Shown here: positions 41,020 through 52,266 of the stretch, one piece after another
Layout of the letters: every line of letters begins with the position of its first letter
Numbering within the stretch: position 1 is the stretch's first letter
Source of the DNA: Atriophallophorus winterbourni
Taxonomy: Eukaryota; Platyhelminthes; Trematoda; Plagiorchiida; Microphallidae
NCBI GenBank assembly: GCA_013407085.1
Contig: JACCGJ010020047.1
Coordinates: 22,124-86,123 of the forward strand
Reading direction: 5' to 3'
DNA: 64,000 nucleotides
The notes under the pieces: model-generated
Told to the model about the DNA's origin: nothing
Seen by the model: the letters and a program-made list of their open reading frames with translations, nothing else
Database searches by the model: none
Made by a program: the position numbers and the translations under genes

Positions 41020-43400
41020 CTCGGGGAACCATTCATGCAGTCCAGAATGTCAACACCACTAACAATGGCTACTTTAAAAGTATCAGACCTGAGGAATCTT
41101 TTTCGAAAATCAAGGCTGCTGACATATCGTCCTTTTGTGTGCGATTAGTCCACAACTTAATTGAACCGTGCATGTAATCAAGTTCGGTGAACAGCCTGAT
41201 AGTTTCTGAGACATGTGCAACTTTTCTGGACATGCTACTTCACAACAGCTCGATTTCATCGTATTGATGCGGAATTATAATTAAGTCAACCGCAACATTG
41301 GACGCAGTTCAGTTTGCTTGTTGATAGACCATATGCTTCACGTGATTTAAATTAATCAATTGCGTTTGAAATAGAATTAATTTATACGCGATCATAAACA
41401 ACCGTAGTGTGACTACGAAATTGCGATCATTGTCTTAATTTAACTCGAAAATATTTATATTCCTACTCCACTGTCTGATGATGTTATTTTGCGTGAACAT
41501 CTTTCACTGAATCAAATATTTGTTTGTTGATCGATATTTTGTCTAAAGCACGTGAAATTTAACATTGTTGCTGTTGTTTTGATGCTTCGCAATCTCAAGG
41601 TTTACATATTAATGTTGTGCTTGCCTGTAGGCTGTTTTTTCCTAAACAATGTGTACCTTTGTATGCAGTTCACTTGCACACGATTTCCGCACAGCATCTT
41701 GTCTTTGGTGATCATTCCGAGTAAGACCTAACCACATTTCTCAATGCATTCACTGGTTCGCGCATTTTGATGAACACATCAAATATACAAAGTTATACTC
41801 GAATGCAACGAACCCCGATGTTGAAACACAGAATCACACAATGATTCGTGGTCAAGCTCTCAAGGCGCTTATGGATGACCAAAGTGATGTGTTGCTCACA
41901 TCAATTCGGGGGATGTGAGCAACACATGACTTCGGACATCAAATATACAATATGCCCCTTATTTGCGCACTTTGGACATCAAATATTACGCCATTTATTT
42001 GCACACTTTCTCGTCGCACACATACCACAACCTGAACTATCAAACTGTGCGTGCCTTGAAACAGCACGAGAGCGATGCTACATTCTATTGTTGTATAACA
42101 CTGTTCAACGAATCCGGTTGAACCGTCGTGCGCATCAGGACTCCTTGTTGTTTGCACACATCAATGACAGTACGATCTTGTTCCACGTGTCTCGAAACCT
42201 CAAGCTTATGTGACTCGGGATCATCTTTCAACAGAATAAGTCTATCATAGATCATTCTTTGTTCCTAAACACACACTTCTCGTATACGCAAGGAAATCAT
42301 GTGAATGCTTCTGAATTTGACGCACTCATCACCATTGGTAATGTGCCAATGAAACACAACCATTGTCAAATAAAAAGGTCCCATACATGTTCACAAAACA
42401 CTCGATTAGAGCGAAGGATTTACTTTTCGTTATTTCACATCAAGCGTAAGAAAGTAGAAATGGATCTGATCAATATTAACCATTAAACAGAAATCGAGGT
42501 CGCTTGTTAGTGCTGAAAATGCTTCGATCGATATGGATGTTGGTCGAAGCAACGAAGTTTACAAACTAATCGTTTTGGAACACAAGTTTGGCCGTGAGAT
42601 GTTGATTACAATTGCCTCAGTTGTCTGCGGGATGTTCCAGCCTACACTTTGTGACGTCTCAGGTTTAACTCGGTGGCCCGTGCCAATCAAATGAGCTAGA
42701 ATCATACGGTTCATCGTCTTAGAGACCACTTGTATAGGACCAGACTGTGACTTTTTAAAATTGACGGATACGCTCTATGATTCATATGACACTATCTCTT
42801 CTGTCATCATACCGTCGTATTTTATGATGCGTTGGAAATGGGAAAGAAAATTTGTGGCAGCACACAGGATTATAATAATTATAATGATGTACAGCAATTA
42901 TTCTGAAAAGATTTTAAATAACACTCGTTACAGTGATTTCATCTTCGGCCGATCTTGACGATGGTTGACATTTCAAACGCTTGGTGATTTTCCGCTCCAG
43001 CACATTGCGTGATCATACATATTTCACTCAGGAATTCATAATCAGTCTCTTCAAAGTCCATGTGCGCTCCATTAGAAACTAACACCATTGGTTCTGTTCC
43101 AAATCGATTAATTAGAAGATATTACTTTTTATCTTGTAAGATCAAGGTCGAGAGCCTTCCGCTACCCAGGACAACACGAGAGATTATCACCCGAAACCAA
43201 TTCGCGTAACATAAAGTTTACTGAGTTTGTGACGAATTATTTGATGCTGCTCGGAGGATTGTTATTCATCGATTCGTGATCACGATTTCGTTGACGTATG
43301 CACACCGGCTGCACCTGGAGATATGTTGTGCTGTCCAGTCAATTGTTTATCCTTATTTGTATACTAGCGGTGCAACCAGAGTTAACTCCATTCAGTTATT
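41020..43400. other. No gene recognised (41.0-43.4 kb)
   Basis: AT-rich, short frames only, apart from the hairpin repeat at 41811-41945. Confidence 0.4.
41811..41945 (+). repeat. Hairpin-bearing repeat, copy 1
   Basis: It contains arms 41882-41902 and 41912-41932 ('gtgttgctcacatc' / 'gatgtgagcaacac') with a 9-nt loop. The whole block matches 47955-48095. Confidence 0.65.
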
Positions 43401-43414
43401 TCCCCACACATACT

Positions 43415-43462
43415 CTGATTTTGAGGCGCTTTGCCTGGATCCAGGCTTTTGGTTTCATAGAT
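43415..43462 (-). repeat. Family S short repeat, 3' piece
   Basis: 'ttgaggcgctttgcctggat' and 'ccaggcttttggtttcata' match the end of the family. Confidence 0.55.
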
Positions 43463-44004
43463 TTCATACCACGGTCATTTCAGCTGACAACGTGATATAC
43501 AGCAATTGCCGACTTGCGTTCCGAGATCTTCGACTAAACGCGTGTACTGCGAAATCGCGTAATACCATTGGTTGAAACCCAAGTAAGCGGTCATGTAGAA
43601 TTAGCAATGACAGATTTACCGATTTATCACAAAAGATTTCATCAATATGCTTAGGTCAACAGTAGTAATTTCCAGTCGAGTAAGCTCGTTAACGCAGTTA
43701 AGAGTACAGTTTGCTGCCGGATGAAGTAAGCCGTGTGTCAGCTGATTGGATTTTATTTGATCAGTTGGCTCAGACCCGCTTTGTGTACGAGTCTTCTTAG
43801 CGTTGTTTATACTTAAATTATCCAACTCTAGCTTCATTCATCACTCTACAACGGTTCGTTTTATAATGAAAAACCGGTGTATTTGCAGCGTGGTGTGTAC
43901 TCATAAAGGTATGCACTAAGATTATCGGCGTTGGATACAAAGGTATCTTGAGCTATATTTTACGCTTGCTTGAGTTTTTATTATTTTAATTACATTTGAC
44001 GCAG

Positions 44005-44064
44005 GCAACGCTCCAGCAATCAATAAAATTCGGCTGTATCGTGGAGAACACGAACACACATGAA
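44005..44064 (+). pseudogene. Copy of GMPPA exon 5
   Basis: 60 nt with 8 differences from exon 5; frame open ([20 protein letters not shown]), acceptor gacgcag and donor gtgagt kept. Splicing from it to the exon 10 copy would be out of frame and stop after nine codons. No upstream partner exon is seen nearby. Confidence 0.85.
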
Positions 44065-45965
44065 GTGAGTCGATTTATCCTCCGTGATTTCTTTTGAACA
44101 ATGAATTCACCGCCCCGTTTAAACTCCTGTGAATCAAAATAACAATCACTGTATATTGTTTTATATTCAGAAAAAAAACACCGTTTCATTAGTTATGATT
44201 CGTTGTTCAAATCTATCATCCTTTCCGGACAGGTCTCAGTAGTTCCGCCATCAATCTACCCCCGCTACCCTATTTTTTAATAAGTTCTATCAAACACTTC
44301 AAAGGTCGCTAACGGAAACCCCTTGATTATTACATTGTTCCGTCGATCCTCGAGCATCTGCTACCTGACTCCTAACTTATGATTTTATACATTCTGACAA
44401 ACCATCTGATCGCGCCGAGTTTAACTGAACCTCACGTTGTGTACAAAGATCAATCATGGTGTAGGCAGCTCAGTTCTATCGCCCTCATTGCCATCATCCG
44501 GGGGTTTTGTTGACCAGCTTGATACCGTCAACCTCTCACGGAGACAGTTATTTTATTATGCTTCTTCCCGATCCACGACTTTTGTTTTATCGCTAAAATG
44601 GTACTTTAACAAATCACCAGTCTCATGAGTTTCATTTATTTTGAGTGGTGCTGTTATTCATCTTGTATTCATTGACGAACTGCACTCGTTTACCTTCACC
44701 CAAGTTGATTTGACTAACAAACGACGAGGTCTATTCGAATCAGCATCCAAGAATAGCGTACCAATCGCAATGACGTTTTTGCGCATTTCACAGTGTTTGA
44801 ATTATCACGATTATGCTCAACTCAACTGTGCAAACTGCTGTGATTGTTTGTCATCCACAAAATTCGATTTTAGCTCCAATGCACCGGTAAACTCGTTTCA
44901 CGGTGTACCTCATTTGATTGGTCTAGGTCGTTTCTGTTGTCCTTGACGATCCAGAACTATCGCCTTTATATGAAGCCGTGATTTGCCTTTACCGCTTTTA
45001 CACGTGTCGTTGAATTGCGAACGGGCGTGCCTAATTGTATAGTTTTTTTCATCTACTCAATCGGTTTTGCGTGGGTGGAACTCATTGGCGCTGTGTTGAA
45101 ATCGGCGAACGATTGTTTACCAACCTATTCGTAAGTTCAAAAGGCCTTCCTGCAAGACCGGGATGTTCTATCGACAGTTATACACATTCATTTGTAAGTT
45201 ACTTTGCACCGGCCGATTACAGGCACTCAAGCGTAAACATTTACTGGTCAACAACTCGTTAAGCATTATCACATGCAAGTCAGATCTCCCTAGAGGTACC
45301 CTTTCAAATATTTGATGTTGATGGTTTATAAACGCATTCAATTTAACCTCTGGTAATCCCGACACTTGGATCTAGTCTAATGACGTCACACTTTCCTTAT
45401 GTAAACACGAAATCTCTTTGAGGTATAACAAAACTGATATACGTGTTAATAAATTATCCTGCAGCGTGCCTCATCTTAGATTCAGCCGCCTGTATCATGC
45501 ATCTGCAATCACGTTTTGTTACTCAACATAACTGATGAGATTCATTCTACCGCAGCTGACGGGTTTATTTATAACTATCCATAAAATAAAAGTCTTCGCC
45601 AATCGTTGACACTCACATTCACAATCTCGTCGCGGTCACTGCCTTGTCAGTTCAAAATTATATCAGTCCTGGTCATCGATGAAATGGCACGTATCAATCG
45701 CTAGATTACGCGCTCTGAGACCGGTTGAACTCAACCAAAAACCACCGGTACTGAATTACGTTTTATGTTGGCTAAAATATAATAAAATGATTCAAACAAC
45801 GGTTCAGCTTTATCAAACGGATGTCTGCTTAGGCGGAGTTAGATTTATGGTGTGCAAATGACACTTGTTCAGATTTTCAGTTCACAGCTCTATTCCCCCA
45901 TTGAAATAATTTTCAAGTGGCCGAAACTTTGCGTTGAGATTTTGACCTTTGATCCTCATTTCCAG

Positions 45966-46066
45966 GTTCCAATGTTGAAGTGCCGGCCGAAATAATTGTT
46001 CTAAACTGCATCATTCTTCCACACAAGGAATTGTCACACAGTTCGAAGAACCAGATCATCCTCTAA
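45966..46066 (+). pseudogene. Copy of GMPPA exon 10, splice-competent
   Basis: 101 nt with four differences from exon 10, only one of which changes a residue (Val to Ile in LNCIILPHK). Acceptor ttccag, frame and stop are intact. Spliced from exon 9 it would give a normal protein, so it could act as an alternative last exon. It is called a pseudogene segment because the primary copy lies 6.6 kb closer. Confidence 0.8.
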
Positions 46067-46459
46067 TCTGTCTGTTTCTCTATGTCTCTATGTGCCAATA
46101 CCTTCCGTCCAATCACGACTTTGATATTTGATGCAGTCTTTAATTCTTTTCGGCCACAAATATTTTGTTCTTTCCTCTGGTCTGATCTCCTCTTGATTTA
46201 TTGGAGTATTCTTCTTTATTGTCAATTTTTCGTTTTAATGCACTTCGTTATTTAAACATAGCCAGCTCTGGGATTTTCAATTTTTGTATGAAATGCTCCT
46301 GGGAGGCGTTTCGCGTTGCAGTGGGGTGTGTGAAACTCAGAATGAAATTTCCAACGAAAAATTCCTCGTCCATAGTTTTTTCTACGATTTCTTGTTGTGT
46401 TTGGTAGAATAAAATTCTGGAAACTCAAATTTCAGATGGTTTAAAATCCCGTTGTTTTT

Positions 46460-47950
46460 CATGAAGAATAAAACGATTGTGTGTGTAAAGTTTGATTTGT
46501 CAAACCGCTTACATTTTCAGCCTTTTTTTAGGCTTCCATTTTTCACGTGATTATTTCTAATTCCACTACTCATTTGACTCATACTCAAATCATCAACGCT
46601 ACGTTCAAATATGTGAGTTTTCTGTTTGTTGTGTTGAGCATATCGATCAAGATTTTGAGTTGTTATCATCTCAGTCCTAAACACGAATCGATTCCACCCT
46701 CAAAAGCTCCTCATGTTTAATCTGTTTTATTCACATAGCGACCCGTATGACCCCAATGTCAGATATAGAAACATGGCGATGTAGGCAAATAAAGCCCAGA
46801 TCTTCTCCGATATAGAAAACTAATTTTATGCTGATCATCTAACTTTACTTGCTCAAACTTGAGTGCTCGCACGCTACAGACTTTTACTTCACTAATCATT
46901 TCTCGTTATTTCTAACCAAAGTATGGCAGCAATGCTAGGTTCAATGAGAACAGAAATCGCAAAGACAATGTGAAGTCAATTTGGTGTGGAAGATCAATTC
47001 GTATAGATAAATGTTTGCCAACCAGTGATGCGAGACAGCATTCCATGGGGTGTGAGATACTTTTCTGTTTTTTGTCTTGTCATTCTTTGCTGACCCATTG
47101 TCAGCTGTTCAGTGTATTCTTTGTTCGTGAAGTGATCATTCTTCTAGTATCTATATATAAACGTTGCGAGCATTTATTGAACTATTTGGGGTTGCGTGGC
47201 ATTAACACGTTTGGGAACCACTGTTATAGATTATAAAATGCAGCCGATGAATTTAGTTCACTCGGATTTGAATTATACATTTGTTTCGGGTTTCAATACG
47301 TGATACTGATCTTTAATCAATGTTCCAATGAGTCTGTATTTTAGCCTAAATCTTGGGCAGATAAATGGTTTGTTTATGTATTAGTCACTATCTCTGTGTT
47401 TCTGTTAGCTCTAAACTGAGTGAAAGATAACTTCTTTGGTTACGATCGATATTAGGATGATCGCAAATAAGTTATTCTTAAGGCATTGTTCAGCAAGATC
47501 AGCAGCGCCGACGAATATTTTAATACGTTTACTTAAAATTTGATCGTATCCATTCGATTATCCTACGTGACTACGATCTTGCCCTTTTAATTATTGGACT
47601 AATTAAGTGTGTTTGAGACAAGCATTTAATCCTTTCATTTGCACGAAATCCTGCGTGTATCACGAATTACGGGTGTGTTTATTAGCCAAATAAACAACAG
47701 AATGACACGAATAATTAATTTAAGTTCGTAAGTTAAAACCGAAAACGTGACGAATCTCAACTCTTGTACAATAAGCAGGATAGCCCCGTATCTGCCGATG
47801 GGTTCCAGCATTTCGATTTCTAAATTGCTGATCAGTCGGGGCTAGAACATAAAACTATATTACTTAAATGGATATCTAATTAGCATTTTCTCAAAAGTAA
47901 TAAGGAAAGAGAATGCTAAACAAGGTTATACTTGTATGATAACTGTTATA
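46460..47950. other. No gene recognised (46.5-47.9 kb)
   Basis: AT-rich, short frames only. Confidence 0.4.
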
Positions 47951-47954
47951 TAGG

Positions 47955-48095
47955 GTTCGTACAACGAACCACGAGGTTCAGACACGGAATCACAAAGTAA
48001 TTCTTGGTCAAGCATTCGAGGCGCTTATGAATGACCAAAGTAATGTGTTGTAAGGGATGGGGATGTGAGCAACACATTACTTTGAACGTGATCCT
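47955..48095 (+). repeat. Hairpin-bearing repeat, copy 2
   Basis: Arms 48036-48050 and 48070-48084 ('caaagtaatgtgttg' / 'caacacattactttg') are perfect. The block matches 41811-41945. Confidence 0.65.
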
Positions 48096-48231
48096 ACAAA
48101 TAATGCCATTCAAATATAAGTTTGCCTAGTACGGAGAGAAACTTAACATCAAAAGCAAATACATATTTTCGTACAAAATAATCGTAACAACTCCTCCTCA
48201 TCGAAACATCTGGAAACGTCCACTGGATAAC

Positions 48232-49205
48232 GTCTATCAAGCAATAAGCAAGGACTTGGCATCAGCTGAACATGACATTTTAATAAAAAGCTCGAAGTTT
48301 ATGGAATAAAGGTAATGTTGCTGAATTGGATAAGGGACTATCTTACTGATAGACACGTACAAGTTCGCGTTGGCTGCACCTTCTCTAGAAGAATAGGATT
48401 CACAAATAGAGTTCCGCAAGGCTCGGCGCTTGGACCTCTTCTATTCTCGGTGTAAATGAACGATATAGTAGAGAATATTAGATGTAAATTGATACTGTTT
48501 TCGGATGATATCAAAATATGGAAACGTGTCAGGTCTGTTATTGACTGTATGTCATTACAACGGGATCTGTGCACCTTATTTAGTTGTGTCCCGTCAAATG
48601 AGTTGACCTTTAACCCTGCGAAATGTAAAATTATGCGGCTTGGAAAAACTCTGCACCACACATATCAGCTTGGCACGCAAAATCTCGGTATCTGGGTATT
48701 GTTTAACCTTAAGCCCGAAAATCACTGCTGGACAGAGTACAATAAAGCCTGCCGTATCTTGAGTCTTCTGAGAAGGATATTCAGGATTTTTACGCTTGAA
48801 ACCTTGCCCGGTTTATTAATACGTATGTGACTTCTGTTATGGAATATTCCATCCAAGCCTGGACACCATGGCTGAGGAAGGGTATCGAAATACTTGACAG
48901 GATTTATCATCGTGCGACAAAGTTGGTCTCCCGTTCCAGAAATTTGCCTTTCAAACAGCGAATGTTAAAACTAAATCTACACGATTTTACCCAACGACGG
49001 ATACGGATTGACCTTCAGTTGGCATTCCAAATCTTGCATATTTCCAATGGCCTTACTCGAACACGAAAACATCCAAATGCTGTAAGCATTCCGCATTCTC
49101 AATTGGATATTCGTCGAAATTTTTTCTCGGTAAGAATTTATTTCACTTGAAACTTTTTGCCTGAAGAAATCACACGCTCAGAATCTGTTGCGGTTTTCGC
49201 TTTTT
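48232..49205 (+). pseudogene. CR1-like LINE RT fragment, head-inverted to the next element
   Basis: It begins within RT (EHDILIKKLEVYGI), then NRVPQGSALGPLLFSV, CKLILFSDDIKIWKRV (FSDD for FADD) and NELTFNPAKCKIMRLGK. The C-terminus follows: MEYSIQAWTPWLRKGIE, LDRIYHRATKLVSRSRN, RRNFFSVRIYFT. Stops and frameshifts at about 48456 and 48830 break it. Its protein resembles the intact neighbour closely (YHRATKLV, QAWTPWL). Confidence 0.85.
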
Positions 49206-49220
49206 AAATCGATGAATATA

Positions 49221-49243
49221 TGATTCAAGATTCAAGATTCAAG
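49221..49243 (-). repeat. (TTGAATC)n tail of the CR1 element
   Basis: Three tandem GATTCAA units at the 3' end of the minus-strand CR1, preceded on that strand by 'tgtgaccataaattc'. The same terminus occurs at 56985-57003. Confidence 0.8.
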
Positions 49244-49384
49244 AATTTATGGTCACAAAAAGCACATAGCTTCACAATTACCATATCATAGTAAATATAC
49301 GTTCAGGAAATAGGTATAAAATAAACATGTAATGTCAAGTATAGTCAAGTTGTATAGTTACCATGAGTCAATACGCAGGTGTCG

Positions 49385-52170
49385 TCAAATCGTTATGCAA
49401 CAAATAAGTATCCAAATTTCGAATAAACGTTTCATGCTGGGAGAGATGACAAGAGTTTCGGGGAGGGAATTCCAAAGGAAACAGACACGTACACAATAAA
49501 AATATCGGCGACAGCTGATACGGGAGTGGGGAATTTGCAGTGTCGCTGAGTGGCTGCGTGTATGACGTGACTCACGGTATTCGAATAAATGTTTTAAGGG
49601 ATGATGTGGGGTATTTAATATTTTATATGTTAGTATCACATCGCTTCGAAGGCTTCTTTGAAGGGGAGTGGGGAGCCTCAGTTTTTGCAATCGTTCCTCG
49701 TACGTTAGTTTTCGGAAACCTCTTACGAGTTTGGTTGCGCGATGGTATATTTTGTCAAGCAATATTATATCCTTTTTTAACCACGGAGTCCAAGCTTGTG
49801 ATGCATGTTCCATGGTTGGAATTATATAGGCGTTCATGATGGTGGGCAACGTTCCAGGCGAGAAGGTTCTGAAAATCCGTCGCAGCATACCTAGAAGCTT
49901 GGAAGCACGCTTGTAGATAACCTCACAATGCAGGCTGTTCTTCAGGCTGCCGCATACCCAGACTCCAAGATCCCTTTCCGATTCGGTCCAGCTCAAAATC
50001 ATCTGCCCAAAGTGATATTGGTACTGGAATGGCTTACCAATTTGCAACACCTTGCATTTTTGGATATTGAATGGCAAATTATTCCGTACCGACCATTCGT
50101 GTAGAGCATCTAGATCACGTTGCAGCTGTACACAGTCCGCAATGGTTTTTATCCGGGTCCAAAGTTTAATGTCATCAGCGAAAAGAATCACCTTGCATGC
50201 GAGCGTCTCCGGTAAGTCGTTGATGTAAGCCAAGAAAAGTACTGGCCCGAGGACTGAACCTTGCGGTACGCCACTAGAGGCATCAATAGCCTGTGATAGT
50301 ACCCCGTTGATTCGAACGATCGCCTTACGCCCACTGAGGTAACTTTCAAGCCATATGAGTAGCTGTCCGCTGATACCCATCTGCTTCAGCTTTTGTATTA
50401 GTCGAAAGTGATCAACTCGGTCAAAAGCTTTAGACATGTCCAGATAACAAGCGTGGATGCTAGCTCCTTCGTCAACCGCTTGGGTCCAGTCATTTAAAAC
50501 CGTCAACAGGTTTGTCAAGCATGAGCGAGATTTACGAAAACCATGCTGCGCTACAGATAGCATATTTTGTGATTCCACGTGATGAACTATATTTTCTGTC
50601 ACTATACGCTCTAGAACTTTGGATATCACAGGAAGTAGGGTGACAGGACGGTAGTTTGCCGGATCTGAACGTCTACCGCCTTTGTAGATAGGTGAAATTA
50701 CCCCTGTCTTCCACTCTGTTGGCACCACTCCTTCAATTAGAGAATGTTTAAACAATTCACACAAAGGTTCACACAGCTGCTGGTCACAGGATTTTAGTAT
50801 AGTCGGAGTGATTCCATCCGCTCCAGGGGATTTCCTAGGGTTCATTCGACACAAATGTCGTTGTATAATCACTGGATTTATCTCGATCTCAGTCAGCTGT
50901 TGCGTCACTGTTGATGGCGGTAATTCTTCAGTCGATCGAATCGCTAACGGACTAAATACTTTAGCATAAAATTGAGCGAGAGCATCAGCTGTTTCCTTTG
51001 CTGAGACTGTTAATCCATCGTCAGTAAGAACAGGAAACACCCCTGGTTTCACGCTCGATCGAGCATTGACAATCCGATAAAGCAATTTAGGATTTCCTTC
51101 CATTTTCAAAGATAGAAAGCGATGGTAATTTTGCTTGTCTTCTTTGATGAGAGTGTTTACTTTGTTGCGAATTCCGCAAAATTGTTGCCATGACGCATCA
51201 GTCTTGGTATTTCTGTGTTGAAACCAAGCAGAGTTCCTTTGCCCGATCCATTTTTTCGTGCGACTACGAAGTTTAAAGCGAAAGTCGCTTACCCGTCGTT
51301 CATCAACAAATCGCGAATTTTGATATATGCTCGATTGAAGACTTTTTGTAAGTGTGGTGCAATGTGTTTCCGTGTTGTGATAATCAAGCCTCGCCAATTT
51401 ACTAACCCAAGCGCGTCACGTAAACTCACGTAGTCGATCCTTCTGAATAGTTTTGCGGACTCACATACTCGTCTAGCGCTGCATACATATTCAAAACCTA
51501 ACACAAGATGATCACTTCGACCGAGAGGGGCAATGTAGTCAACACCTTCAACTGCTGTTGTCTCGGAAGTAAGGATTAGATCCAAAACGGACGGTAACTC
51601 TGATCCTCTTCTGTGAGTAAAGTCGGACACATGGTTATGCAGTGGAATCATGTCGATCAGCTCACGGAATTTATGATCAGGTGTGTGTAGAGGGTGATCT
51701 GATCTGTTAAAAAGATGAGGAAGGTTGAAATCTCCCATGACCAGTAATTGGGAGCTTCGCATCTCTCCGGCATATTGTAGAGCCTTTAATACCCTGTCGT
51801 TTTGAGCATCCGTCGAAGATGGAGGGCGATATATTATACCAATGATGCAGTCGTCCTGTGACTCCTGTGTAAGGCTACACCAGAGGGTATCTTCTGATTC
51901 GAGATTGGGATCGTGAATCTTCATGCACTGAAGACGTTCGTGAAAGTATAAAGCCACACCACCACCTTTTCGTGGACGATCGTTCCGTAATAGTATCATG
52001 TTTGGGATCGACAGTTCGCTTTCAGTCATACAAGATTGAAACCAGGTTTCAGTCACAGCGACGAGGTCTGGTGAGTATCGTTTGCACAGCTCGGTTAGTT
52101 CAGCCAATTTATTAAACAAACTTTGGGCATTCGTATAGAGACACTTTATTGAGCTTTTAGCATGTAACAA
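49385..52170 (-). pseudogene. CR1-like LINE ORF2: endonuclease and RT, one frameshift
   Basis: The endonuclease frame (52170-51289, 293 codons) has CLYTNAQSLFNKLAEL, DLVAVTETWFQS with catalytic Glu, RPRKGGGVALYF, IIGIIYRPPSS, LLVMGDFNLP, SVLDLILTSE and GRSDHLVLGF. The second frame (51397-49385, 670 codons) has the linker, ANYRPVTLLPVISKVLERIV, GFRKSRSCLTNLLT, ACYLDMSKAFDRVDH, SGVPQGSVLGPVLF and ILFADDIKLW with the two catalytic Asp. The C-terminus has ASQAWTPWLKK and IYHRATKLVRG. The two frames overlap by about 100 nt, so a single indel near 51290-51400 separates them; all else is open. In the family this is one protein of about 950 residues. Confidence 0.92.
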
Positions 52171-52266
52171 CGAGTCAGTAACAGTATTTATTGGTCCGAC
52201 GCTGTCGACGTCGGACTTTTGTCGTTTTTTGATGCAAGTTGAGATATTTTCACTGGCGACTTTGAG

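Larger units (their letters stand above)
43990..46450 (+). repeat. Partial duplicate of GMPPA with internal deletion
   Basis: 43990-44435 matches 30610-31115 (exon 5 and part of intron 5). 44440-46450 matches about 38020-39880 (part of intron 9, exon 10 and 3' flank). About 6.9 kb of the parent, with exons 6-9, is missing at the junction near 44435. Coding and non-coding parts both align, so it arose by genomic duplication, not through mRNA. Confidence 0.9.

Noticed and set aside
44641..44946. 101-codon frame in the duplicated GMPPA intron
   Set aside because: The parental intron at 38.2-38.5 kb has the matching sequence with stops and shifts, so the frame is chance.
44005..46066. Splicing of the duplicated exon 5 directly to the duplicated exon 10 as a mini-gene
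   Set aside because: Phases do not match; the frame stops after nine codons of the second exon, and no start or upstream exon exists nearby.
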